From the NCBI GenBank assembly GCA_003561595.1, contig PWWF01000217.1, positions 1 through 22,232 on the forward strand: a stretch of DNA of 22,232 nucleotides, written 5' to 3'. This document shows positions 1 through 7,476 of this stretch, piece by piece (within the stretch, counting starts at the first letter, position 1; every line of letters starts with the position of its first letter). The translations under genes and the position numbers were made by a program. The stretch is from Paracoccaceae bacterium (lineage in GTDB: Bacteria; Pseudomonadota; Alphaproteobacteria; Rhodobacterales; Rhodobacteraceae). The notes under the pieces were generated by a model that was not told where the DNA came from, made no database searches, and worked only from the letters and a program-made list of their open reading frames with translations.

Positions 1-402
1 AACCTTTTCCCGGCGGAGGCGACCACAGAGGAACCATCCTCGCACCCCCCAATCGGCAGGTTCGAACAACTCGATGAGCTGATCGAGGCGCTTGGTGCCG
101 ATGTCGTTTTCAAGCTGATCGATCGTTTCGAGGGCGATCTCGATGCCCTGCGCGACAGTCTTAACGCCGCCCCAAACGCCCCCCCCGACGACAGCTCGGC
201 GGTTCATGCGGCTGCACAGGATGATCTGCTGCACAGCTTCAAGGGTGCCGCGCTGACACTGGGGATCAGCGATGCCGGGCAATTGGCACAGCAGTTGCGG
301 GCCCGGCTTCCTATCGGCTCTGGTGATATCGACAACCTGGTTGCGCAGGCCCGGTCAGAGGCGGCGCAGGCGCGTCAGTTCCTTACCGCCCGGAGTGTTT
401 GA
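1..402 (+). CDS. Hpt (histidine phosphotransfer) domain protein, 3' part only
   Basis: The reading frame is open from base 1 to a TGA at 400-402, giving 133 residues with no start in view, so the gene begins before the window. Around fragment residue 78 is the Hpt signature LLHSFKGAALTLG, in which the His of HxxKG is the phosphoacceptor; downstream helices (AGQLAQQLRARL, NLVAQARSEAAQARQFL) fit a four-helix Hpt bundle. The part before it (RFEQLDELIEALGADVVFKL) is also typical of an Hpt N-terminus. It could be a stand-alone phosphotransferase or, more likely, the C-terminal tail of a hybrid kinase. Its stop overlaps the next start by one base (TGATG), so it is probably translationally coupled to the following kinase and part of the same phosphorelay. 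The family call is firm; the partner is inferred. Confidence 0.8.
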   Translation, partial: NLFPAEATTEEPSSHPPIGRFEQLDELIEALGADVVFKLIDRFEGDLDALRDSLNAAPNAPPDDSSAVHAAAQDDLLHSFKGAALTLGISDAGQLAQQLRARLPIGSGDIDNLVAQARSEAAQARQFLTARSV

Positions 403-3293
403 TGAAAGAGATTGTTCCGACCCATCTTGAACCGGCTCAGGCGCTGACACGGCTGACCGAGGCCCAGGCCCTGAGCCTGGAGTTGATCGAGTCGCTGCTG
501 GCCGTCGCCTCGGACGCGCTGGATGACACCATCGGCCAGACACTTGCGCGGCTGGGGCAGTTCTGCGGATCAGACCGGACCTATATTTTCCTGCAGACCC
601 GGCCGGGTTTCATGGACAACACCCACGAATGGTGCCGGACGGGCATTGAGCCAATGATCGACATGCTGAAGGATCTCCCCATGACGATGGCCGATCCCTG
701 GTGGCCGCTGTTCGACAGCAAGGGGCATGTCTACATCGCCGATGTGCTTGATCTGGCACCGGACGACCCTCTGCGCGAAACGCTGGAACTGCAGGGCATC
801 CGTTCGCTGCTGGCCGTGCCGTTGCGCGAAGACGGGAGAATGGTTGGCTTCATGGGCTACGACTCTGTCTCCGAGGTGCGCAGCTTCCTGCAGGGAGAGA
901 TCTTCCTGATCCAGTCGGTCGCCAACATCATTTCGGCCATGCTGACCCGCCGCCGGATCGAGGCCGAAGTGACCCGCGCCCGACAGCAGGAAGATCTGGA
1001 ACGCAACCGCCTGCGCACAACGCTCAGCGCCCTGCCGGATGTGGTGCTGGAACTGGACAGCGACCTGCGCATTACCGCGATGCATGCCAATGACCGTGTC
1101 AGCACACCGATCCCGCCCGAACAGCTGGTCGGTCTGCAGCTGGCACAGGCGTTCCCGCCTCATGTGATCGCCCAGGCCAATGACATCCTGCAGGTGCTTG
1201 AACGCGATGGCATCGCGCTCAACCGACGCTGTCACATCAATATCGGCGACCGTGTGCTGTGGTACTCGATCTCCGCCGCCCGCAACGCCACGCAGACCCC
1301 TGATGGCGCGCCCGGCTATGTGGTCATCCTGCGCGACGTGACCGAGCGACGCGCGCAGATGGCCGAAATCGAACGTCTGGGTCAGATCGTGCGCAACACG
1401 ACCAACCTGGTCGTCATGACGGACCCTGAAGGACGGATTGAATGGGTGAACACGGCCTTCGAGGCGCGGACGGGTTACACCCTGGCCGAGGCGCATGGCC
1501 ACAAGCCCGGCGACCTGCTGCAATGCCCTGACACCGACCCCGAAACCGTGGCCCGCATCGGCGCGGCCCGGGCCAGCGGCCAGCCGGTCATGGCCGAACT
1601 TCTGAACCGGACAAAGTCTGGCGAACGCTACTGGGTGGAAGTGAACATCCAGCCGCTGCATGACGAAGAAGGCAGGCTTGCCGGCTTCATGGCGGTGCAG
1701 ACCGAGACCACGCAGCGGCATGAATACACGCGCAGGCTGGAACTGGCGCTGGCGGCAGAGGAAACGGCCCGCAACCGGCTGGATGCTGCGGTGGACACCA
1801 TGCAGGACGGGTTCATCCTGTTCGACGCGGATCAGCGCCTCGTGCTGGTCAACAGACGGTTTCGCGCATTGTTTCCGAAAATGAATGCGCAGGTCCAGCC
1901 GGGGGCCAGCTATGGCGACGTTCTGCAGGCCGGGATCGACGCCGGCTATCTGGCGCGCAAGATCCCGGACCCACAGGGCTGGATCGATCGCCACGCTGCG
2001 GAATTCTCGATGCGCCTGCGCTCTTCGGGAACCTTGCGGCTGGGCGACCGCTGGCTGAGCTTCAGACAGATGCCCACCCCCGATGGCGGGCGCATAAGCC
2101 TGTTTTCCGACATCACCGATTTCAAGGATGCCGAGCGGCGCGCCCTGGCGGACCGCGCCCTTGCCATGGACGCCGCGCAGGACGGCTTTGCGCTGATCTC
2201 GTCCCAAGGGACGCTTCTTTATGCCAACCCCTCGGCGCTGCGCCTGATGGGCATAGGCTGCAAGGAGGATGTGATCGGCCAGCATTGGCTGGACACGCTG
2301 CGCGCGCAGGACACCGTGAACGATTTCGGCATCGCGGCGCGGAAACTGGAGCGCGACGGGTCATGGAGTGGCCAGATACGGCTGATCCGCCTGGACGGGC
2401 AACCCGTCGATGTCGAGGTTTCGGCCGCACGCAACACTGATGGCGGCCTGCTTCTGATCTTGCGGGACATGTCCGAACGGCTGCGCAACGAGGCCGAGCG
2501 CGAGCGGCTGCGCAATGATCTTGCCCTGGCCAGCCGCCGCGCGGATCTGAGTCTGCTGGCCATGGGCCTGACCCATGATTTCAACAATCTGCTGGCCGCG
2601 ATCTCGGCCGCGGCCGGCCTGATCGAGGAAGACGGCACGCCGACGACCCGCGCCATGGCCGAAAATATCGGCGCTGCCGTCGATCAGGCGGCAGGGCTGG
2701 TGCGCCGGCTGATGTCGCTGGGGCGTCAGAGCCCTGGCAAGGCACCGATCGACCTGCGCACCCCGATGCGCGATGCCGCCACTCTGGTCGAGGCCGGGCT
2801 GCGCCCACCCCTTAGGCTGGAGCTGTCACTGCCTGACCAGCCGGTGCCCGGTCTGGCCGACTCGACAGCCCTGATGCAGATGGCGCTGAACCTTTGTGTC
2901 AACGCCCGCGACGCCCTGCTGCAATCGCCAGCGGCCGATGCCCCCGGCCGGATCAGACTGGCCATGGCCCCGATGACGGACGCAGACCGGGCGCGGCGCT
3001 TCGAGCTTGGCACGCCGGTCGAGGGCCAGGACTATGTCCGGATCGAGATTTCGGACAACGGCCCGGGCATGGATGCACAGACGCTTGGCGCGATCTTCAC
3101 GCCCTATTTCACGACCAAGGGCGAACAGGGCACCGGGCTGGGCGTACCGATTGCGCTGGAGGCGGTGCGCGCGCATGACGGGGCAATAGGTCTTGACAGT
3201 GCGCCGGGTGCCGGGACGTGCTTCACGATTGTCCTGCCGGTTGCATCCGATGGGAAAACCATGTGCAACGAAGTGGCCTGTGTGGAATACTAG
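402..3293 (+). CDS. GAF/multi-PAS sensor histidine kinase (HDFNN, CckA-like H-box)
   Basis: A 963-residue cytoplasmic sensor kinase; no membrane segment is seen. Approximate order: GAF-like domain at 30-190 (CGSDRTYIFLQ...LLAVPLREDGRMVGFMGYD), PAS 205-320, PAS 325-445 (MTDPEGRIEWVNTAFEARTGYT with a PAC tail GERYWVEVNIQPLHDEEGR), PAS 455-575, PAS 585-700, then the dimerisation domain with His725 in LTHDFNNLLAAI, and an ATPase domain with N box (LNLCVNARDAL), G1 (ISDNGPGMD), and F/G2 (YFTTKGEQGTGLGVPIA). No receiver follows. The ATG at 402 is preferred over a TTG one codon earlier because GGAG at 392-395 sits six bases upstream and the ATG overlaps the Hpt stop. The likely phosphoacceptors are the adjacent regulator at 3329 or the upstream Hpt/receiver chain. 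The signal sensed is unknown. Confidence 0.93.
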   Translation: MKEIVPTHLEPAQALTRLTEAQALSLELIESLLAVASDALDDTIGQTLARLGQFCGSDRTYIFLQTRPGFMDNTHEWCRTGIEPMIDMLKDLPMTMADPWWPLFDSKGHVYIADVLDLAPDDPLRETLELQGIRSLLAVPLREDGRMVGFMGYDSVSEVRSFLQGEIFLIQSVANIISAMLTRRRIEAEVTRARQQEDLERNRLRTTLSALPDVVLELDSDLRITAMHANDRVSTPIPPEQLVGLQLAQAFPPHVIAQANDILQVLERDGIALNRRCHINIGDRVLWYSISAARNATQTPDGAPGYVVILRDVTERRAQMAEIERLGQIVRNTTNLVVMTDPEGRIEWVNTAFEARTGYTLAEAHGHKPGDLLQCPDTDPETVARIGAARASGQPVMAELLNRTKSGERYWVEVNIQPLHDEEGRLAGFMAVQTETTQRHEYTRRLELALAAEETARNRLDAAVDTMQDGFILFDADQRLVLVNRRFRALFPKMNAQVQPGASYGDVLQAGIDAGYLARKIPDPQGWIDRHAAEFSMRLRSSGTLRLGDRWLSFRQMPTPDGGRISLFSDITDFKDAERRALADRALAMDAAQDGFALISSQGTLLYANPSALRLMGIGCKEDVIGQHWLDTLRAQDTVNDFGIAARKLERDGSWSGQIRLIRLDGQPVDVEVSAARNTDGGLLLILRDMSERLRNEAERERLRNDLALASRRADLSLLAMGLTHDFNNLLAAISAAAGLIEEDGTPTTRAMAENIGAAVDQAAGLVRRLMSLGRQSPGKAPIDLRTPMRDAATLVEAGLRPPLRLELSLPDQPVPGLADSTALMQMALNLCVNARDALLQSPAADAPGRIRLAMAPMTDADRARRFELGTPVEGQDYVRIEISDNGPGMDAQTLGAIFTPYFTTKGEQGTGLGVPIALEAVRAHDGAIGLDSAPGAGTCFTIVLPVASDGKTMCNEVACVEY

Positions 3294-3328
3294 AGTAAGT
3301 TTCAGCAACCTGTGGATGATCCGAAACG

Positions 3329-3949
3329 ATGCGTGTCCTTATTGCCGACGACCACGATCTGTTGCGCGATACGCTGGTGCTGTATCTTTCAGCCCAGCCT
3401 GACCTGCAGGTAATGGGCGTCAGCAGCTACACCGAGGCGGTGAAAATTGCCGAGACGGACGGGCCGATCGACCTGCTGCTTCTGGACTACCGCATGCCTG
3501 GCATGAATGGCTTGCAGGGGCTGAAGGATGCGATTCAGAACAACCGCGCCCGCCATGTGGCCTTGATGTCTGGCGATGCTCCGCGCAGCATCGTTTCCGA
3601 GGCCTTGTCAGCAGGCGCTGCGGGCTTCCTGCCAAAGACTCTGCCGGCAAAATCCGTGCGCAACGCGGTCGCCTTCATGCTGATGGGCGAGACCTATCTG
3701 CCGGCCGATTTCGTTCAGGGGCGCAACACCCCGGCGCCCCCCGAAGATGCGCGCCTGGAAGACCTGAGCAAACGCGAGCGCGAGGTGCTGCGCCTGCTCA
3801 GCGACGGGCTGTCCAACAAGGAGATCGGCCGCATGCTGGATCTGCGCGAGGCAGCGGTGAAGCTGCACGTCAAGACCGTGTTCCGGCATCTGGGCGTGTC
3901 GAACCGCACACAGGCCGCAATGCTCGCGCGGGATCTGGGGCTGGTCTGA
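3329..3949 (+). CDS. NarL/FixJ-family response regulator (REC + LuxR HTH)
   Basis: A 206-residue two-domain transcription regulator. The receiver (1-120) has the acidic pair D7 D8, phosphoacceptor D53 in LLLLDYRMPGMNG, S81 in the switch position and K103 in FLPK. The LuxR-type helix-turn-helix covers about 143-203 (LSKREREVLRLLSDGLSNKEIGRML...VKLHVKTVFRHLGVSNRTQA). It starts 35 bases after the GAF/PAS kinase on the same strand, so the pair probably forms one operon and a cognate two-component system. The Shine-Dalgarno is weak (TGGATGA at 3313-3319), consistent with read-through coupling. It is followed by a GC-rich hairpin and a convergent gene, so the transcription unit most likely ends here. 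Target promoters are unknown. Confidence 0.93.
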   Translation: MRVLIADDHDLLRDTLVLYLSAQPDLQVMGVSSYTEAVKIAETDGPIDLLLLDYRMPGMNGLQGLKDAIQNNRARHVALMSGDAPRSIVSEALSAGAAGFLPKTLPAKSVRNAVAFMLMGETYLPADFVQGRNTPAPPEDARLEDLSKREREVLRLLSDGLSNKEIGRMLDLREAAVKLHVKTVFRHLGVSNRTQAAMLARDLGLV

Positions 3950-3958
3950 ACGTGCCAC

Positions 3959-3977
3959 GGGGCCCCGCATGGGCCCC
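3959..3977. terminator. GC hairpin between convergent genes
   Basis: A perfect 7-bp stem GGGGCCC / GGGCCCC with a 5-base loop (CGCAT) lies 9 bases past the stop of the NarL regulator and 32 bases past the stop of the convergent CtrA-like gene. There is no T-run on either side, so it may stop transcription only weakly or need Rho. Its placement between converging genes suggests a shared bidirectional terminator. Confidence 0.5.
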
Positions 3978-4009
3978 GCGCCGGGTGCCGGCGACAGCGC
4001 CGACGGGGC

Positions 4010-4717
4010 TCAGGCCCGGCGTTTCGTGTCAGGCAGACAGGCCGCCTGCTCGCCACCGATCATGTAACCACGGCTCCAGACCGTGCGCACCATGCAATCG
4101 CCAAGCACAGCCGCCAACTTCTTGCGCAGCTTGCAGACAAAGACATCGATGATCTTTGCATCCGGTTCGTCGCGTCCGCCATAAAGCTTGGTCAGGATCA
4201 CGTCCTTGGTCACGGTCTGCCCCTTTCGCAGGGCCAGCGCTTCCAGCAACTGGTATTCCTTTACCGTCAGGTTCAGGGGTTTGTCGTCCACGCGGGCTTC
4301 CTGCTGATCCAGCAGGATGCGCAGGCGATCGATCCGGATCTCGGACTGGAAATGCCCGTTGGACCGGCGAATGATGGCAGTCAGCCTGGCGGTCAGCTCA
4401 GCGGGCTTGTAGGGCTTGGTCAGGTAGTCATCTGCTCCGGCCTGAAGGGCTGCAACCTTGGTCTCGATCTCCAGGTCGCCGGACAGGACCAGAACCGGCA
4501 CGATCACCCCGATCCGCCGCAGCGTAGCCAGGACATCCAGCCCCGATTGTTCCTTCAGACGCAGGTCCAGAACCATGGCGTCGAACTCATAACTCTGCGC
4601 CATCTCCAGCGCCGAGGGGCCATCCGGGACCACCGACACATTGAATCCCTGTCGGCTGAGAGCCGCCGTGATCATCTGTGCCATAAGGCCGTTATCTTCC
4701 ACCACAAGTATCTTCAT
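4010..4717 (-). CDS. CtrA-like OmpR-family response regulator
   Basis: A 235-residue receiver plus winged-helix regulator, close in size to CtrA (about 231). The receiver has E7 D8, phosphoacceptor D51 (MVLDLRLKEQSG, the same number as in CtrA) and the Lys in DDYLTKPYKP. The DNA-binding half carries the hallmark CtrA segments LTVKEYQLLEALALRKG, LYGGRDEPDAKIIDVFVCKLRKKL and VWSRGYMI. The receiver is much more diverged from CtrA than the winged helix, so I call it a paralogue and not the cell-cycle CtrA itself. The start at 4717 (MKILVVED) is chosen over upstream ATGs because GGGAG lies 7 bases before it. It is monocistronic as seen, converging on the NarL gene. Its kinase is not obvious; the HDFNN-type kinase at 402 or the Hpt at the window edge are candidates. 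Confidence 0.9.
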   Translation of the reverse strand: MKILVVEDNGLMAQMITAALSRQGFNVSVVPDGPSALEMAQSYEFDAMVLDLRLKEQSGLDVLATLRRIGVIVPVLVLSGDLEIETKVAALQAGADDYLTKPYKPAELTARLTAIIRRSNGHFQSEIRIDRLRILLDQQEARVDDKPLNLTVKEYQLLEALALRKGQTVTKDVILTKLYGGRDEPDAKIIDVFVCKLRKKLAAVLGDCMVRTVWSRGYMIGGEQAACLPDTKRRA

Positions 4718-4828
4718 CGCCATGCTCCCGCAACTCTGGTTTATCATGCATTCACCATCCTTGATCGGCGTCCGGTCGGCAAAGGCGTGTTCGGATAGAA
4801 TACGGGCCCGGATGTATCCGAAAGCAAA

Positions 4829-5239
4829 TCAGGCCCGGTGTTTCTGGCCAAAATCGGTCGCTGGGGTTCGATGGCGGCGCGTTCCTGACAAAATTGCGCG
4901 TTTTTCATGTTCGGCCTGGCGCAGCGAATCCGTATCGATGCGCCCGAACACCACTGCCGCGCGCCCGGCCTCCGGCGCGAATTGGCGCAACGCCTTCTGG
5001 ATGGTGGCGATGTGCGCATCACGCGGCAGCGCCTGCAGATCCTCGGCCGATAAGCCAGACAGGCGACCGCGCGCTCAAGCGCATGATCAAGGTGACCGGC
5101 TGCAGGCGGTTCCGGGGGAGCCGGCATGACGGGGCGCGGGCGTTTGCCGGTTGTCTGCGTCCCCGAGAGAGAGCGTCAGATTGCCAAGAAAGCCGCGAGA
5201 CAACGCCAGTTTCACAAATGCCGACTTATCCAGTCTCAT
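4829..5239 (-). pseudogene. Frame-disrupted small gene, unknown product
   Basis: Reading the minus strand from the ATG at 5239 gives MRLDKSAFVKLALSRGFLGN and on to about residue 37, then loses sense and hits TGA at codons 51 and 55. The same frame resumes as a protein-like stretch (LSAEDLQALPRDAHIATIQK, then ALRQFAPEAGRAAVVFGRID) to a TGA at 4829-4831. Across the broken middle, another frame reads PAPPEPPAAGHLDHALERAV. The simplest reading is one gene of about 136 codons with two compensating frameshifts, near 5120-5130 and near 5060. It could be a real pseudogene or a sequencing error. I do not recognise the family. It lies upstream of the CtrA-like gene on the same strand. Confidence 0.35.
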
Positions 5240-5524
5240 GAATTCCGGTCATCCGACACTCTGCCCGGCCCGGCGGGCGAGACCTGCCTGACATGGCGGC
5301 GCGCAGTGGAACGGGCCGAGTCGGTCACACCCGACGCGGTTGCTTGGAACCACGCGTCTCTGTTCTGAGCCACAGGTCCATATGCGACCTAAGAAGGGGA
5401 AGGCATCCTGAACAATACCGGATAAAGTGGTAAGCTGAGAGGATGACAGTCCTGATCATTTTGCAGGTTCAGTATGCGTGAAGCACTTATCACAATGGAT
5501 GCGGTCATCAGGAAGGGGGACGAC
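5240..5524. other. Non-coding gap before the second NarL-type regulator
   Basis: No convincing gene is seen on either strand. The last 150 bases before the regulator are lower in GC than the surroundings and should hold its promoter, but I cannot assign clear -35 and -10 boxes. A purine-rich Shine-Dalgarno (AGGAAGGGGGA) ends the region, just before the ATG at 5525. Confidence 0.4.
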
Positions 5525-6184
5525 ATGATACTGGTGATCGATGATCATCCGTTGTTTTGCGAAGCGCTCCAGATGACGCTTTCAGAAGCCACGGATGTCA
5601 AGGGGATCGAGACGGTGAGCTCGCTGGAGGCCGCGCTGGCGCGGCTGCGCGACGGGCTGGACCCCGATGCCATCGTGCTCGATCTGAACCTGCCCGATGT
5701 GGCCGGTCTCGAGGGGTTGATACGGCTGCGTAGTAGCGCGCCCGGCGTGCCGGTGATCGTGGTCTCCTCCATGTCCGAGGATCGCATCATCACGGCGGTC
5801 CTGCATGCAGGGGCGGCGGGGTTCGTTCCCAAGCACAGCCCCGGTGACGCGTTCATCACCGCCATTCGTGCAGCGGTTCAGGGCGGGACCTATCTGCCGC
5901 AGGGCTACACGCCCCCGACCAGGGACAATTCCTACGACGCGGAACACGGCGCGATCGATCGCCTGTCCGATCTGACCCCGCAGCAGGCGCGCATTCTGGC
6001 ACTCATCTGCGAGGGGCTTCTGAACAAGCAGATCGCCTATGAATTGTCGATCTCGGAAACCACAGTGAAGGCGCATGTGACCGCAATCCTGCGCAAGCTT
6101 GGCGCGCAAAGCCGCACGCAGGCCGTCCGCATCGCCAATTCGGCGAGTTTCGCGCAGCTCCTGCGTGACCGGAATCCGTCCTGA
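5525..6184 (+). CDS. NarL/FixJ-family response regulator, probable partner of the FIST/hybrid-kinase pair
   Basis: A 219-residue regulator: receiver with D6 D7 (MILVIDDHP), phosphoacceptor D53 in IVLDLNLPDVAG, S/S in the switch position (VIVVSSMS) and K in FVPKHSPGDAF; LuxR helix-turn-helix at about 150-205 (LTPQQARILALICEGLLNKQ, then SISETTVKAHVTAILRKLGA). An in-frame ATG at 5474 would add 17 residues, but the strong AGGAAGGGGGA directly before 5525 and the normal receiver start favour 5525. The receiver style (DDHPLF...LDLNLPDVAGLEGL) resembles the ErdR/AgmR group that controls ethanol oxidation genes in Pseudomonas; this likeness is from memory. It lies 92 bases upstream of the FIST gene on the same strand, and alcohol/aldehyde dehydrogenase genes follow, so it is the best candidate regulator for them. 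Confidence 0.92.
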   Translation: MILVIDDHPLFCEALQMTLSEATDVKGIETVSSLEAALARLRDGLDPDAIVLDLNLPDVAGLEGLIRLRSSAPGVPVIVVSSMSEDRIITAVLHAGAAGFVPKHSPGDAFITAIRAAVQGGTYLPQGYTPPTRDNSYDAEHGAIDRLSDLTPQQARILALICEGLLNKQIAYELSISETTVKAHVTAILRKLGAQSRTQAVRIANSASFAQLLRDRNPS

Positions 6185-6276
6185 ACGCGGCCGTGGCATC
6201 GCGCCCGATTGCCTCGACCCGAGATTGCGGTAAACTGCGCGTAACATGATCCGACAGCCAGCGGAGGGGCCACCGG

Positions 6277-7476
6277 ATGCCAGTTTCGAGCGCGCTGATC
6301 ATGCGGTCTCAGTCCGAAAACCCTGACACCGACGCCGCGATCACGGAGGTTCTGAGCCAGATGAGCGCGAAATCGCTGGCGCTGCTGATCCTCTTCGTGG
6401 GCGAGGGGCATGATCTGCAGATCATCGAACGCGCCTGCGCGCACATCGCCACGCAAACGCATGTGATCGGCTGCACCACGGCGGGCGAAATCGGCGCGGG
6501 CGGCTATCTTTCCGGCAGTATCGTGGCGCTGGGGCTGCCGCGCACCCTTTTTCGCGTGGCCACGGGCTTCATCACCGACCTGCACCGCTTCGATGCCGAC
6601 CGCGCACGCGATCTGGCCTTTGAACTGCGCGCGGAGGTCACCTTCTCGACGGCCGACTGGGCCAATGAAGTGGCGTTTCTGCTCAGCGACGGGCTGTCTC
6701 TGATGGAGGATCGCCTGGCATGGGCCTTGTCCGAAGCCCTGGGTCAGAGTCCGCTGATCGGCGGATCGGCGGGGGACGGGCTGCGCTTTGGCAAAACGCA
6801 TGTCATGCATCAGGGCCGCTTCATGAGTGACGCGGCTGTTCTTGCGGTGCTGCGCACCCCCTGCCGGGTGAGCGCCTTTCGCTTCGATCATCTCAAGCCC
6901 ACCGATCAGCGCATGGTCGTGACCGATGCTGACCCCGAAACGCGGCTTGTGCGCGAGATCAACGGCATGCCCGCAGGCCCCGAATATGCGCGCATTCTGG
7001 GCAAGGATCCTCATCAGCTCTCGCCCTTCATCTTCGCAGCGTATCCGGTGGTCTCGAAAATCGGCGACGATCATCATGTGCTGGCCATCCAGCGGGTAGA
7101 AGACGACGGCACGTTGCGCTTTTTCTCGGCGATCGAACCGGGCATGGTGCTGCGGCTTGCGCAGGGTGTAGATCTGGAGGCGCATCTGGAGAGCGAGTTG
7201 TCACGCCTTGCCGAGGGCGGCGCGCCGCCCGCGATCCTTGCCTGCGACTGTATCCTGCGCCGGATCGAGGCCGAACACAGCCAGACGACCCAGCGTATCT
7301 CGGCGATCCTGGAACGCTTCGGGGTGACTGGCTTCAACACATATGGTGAGCAGTTCAACATGGTGCATGTGAACCAGACCTTTACGGGGCTGGCCTTTTA
7401 TCCGCCTGATGAAGACACCGATCAATTCTGTGCCAATGATTACGCCCAGCCCGACCAAGAGCGCGCGGATGTCTGA
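6277..7476 (+). CDS. FIST-domain signalling protein, NosP-like
   Basis: A 399-residue soluble protein with the FIST N-terminal domain at about 30-220 (LALLILFVGEGHDL, HVIGCTTAGEIGAGGYLSGS, SPLIGGSAGDGLRFGKTHVM) and a FIST C-terminal domain at about 225-385 (ending GFNTYGEQFNMVHVNQTFTG, then LAFYPP). FIST domains are small-ligand sensors; the Pseudomonas aeruginosa member NosP is a haem protein that senses nitric oxide and controls the co-transcribed kinase NahK. Here the gene overlaps the next kinase gene by 8 bases, the same arrangement. Whether this protein binds haem or some other ligand cannot be told from sequence. The start at 6277 has a good GGAGGGG seven bases upstream. Likely operon: NarL regulator, FIST, hybrid kinase. 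Confidence 0.92.
   Translation: MPVSSALIMRSQSENPDTDAAITEVLSQMSAKSLALLILFVGEGHDLQIIERACAHIATQTHVIGCTTAGEIGAGGYLSGSIVALGLPRTLFRVATGFITDLHRFDADRARDLAFELRAEVTFSTADWANEVAFLLSDGLSLMEDRLAWALSEALGQSPLIGGSAGDGLRFGKTHVMHQGRFMSDAAVLAVLRTPCRVSAFRFDHLKPTDQRMVVTDADPETRLVREINGMPAGPEYARILGKDPHQLSPFIFAAYPVVSKIGDDHHVLAIQRVEDDGTLRFFSAIEPGMVLRLAQGVDLEAHLESELSRLAEGGAPPAILACDCILRRIEAEHSQTTQRISAILERFGVTGFNTYGEQFNMVHVNQTFTGLAFYPPDEDTDQFCANDYAQPDQERADV

Noticed and set aside
1374..1740. Possible LOV photoreceptor domain (LLQCPDTDPET in PAS2)
   Set aside because: The flavin-binding cysteine of the NCRFLQ motif is absent (GHKPGDLLQ here), so it is an ordinary PAS domain; the Cys after LLQ is in the wrong place.
570..2285. 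571-residue open frame on the minus strand
   Set aside because: It is antisense to the GAF/PAS kinase, has low-complexity His/Gln/Arg-rich composition and no domain; it is a by-product of high third-position GC.
4744..5127. 127-residue minus-strand frame upstream of the CtrA-like gene
   Set aside because: Only its first 27 or so residues look protein-like, and these fit better as the frame-shifted middle of the decayed gene at 4829-5239; the rest is Arg/Cys-rich.
5126..5368. 80-residue plus-strand frame
   Set aside because: No Shine-Dalgarno, no domain, and it overlaps the more convincing minus-strand remnant.
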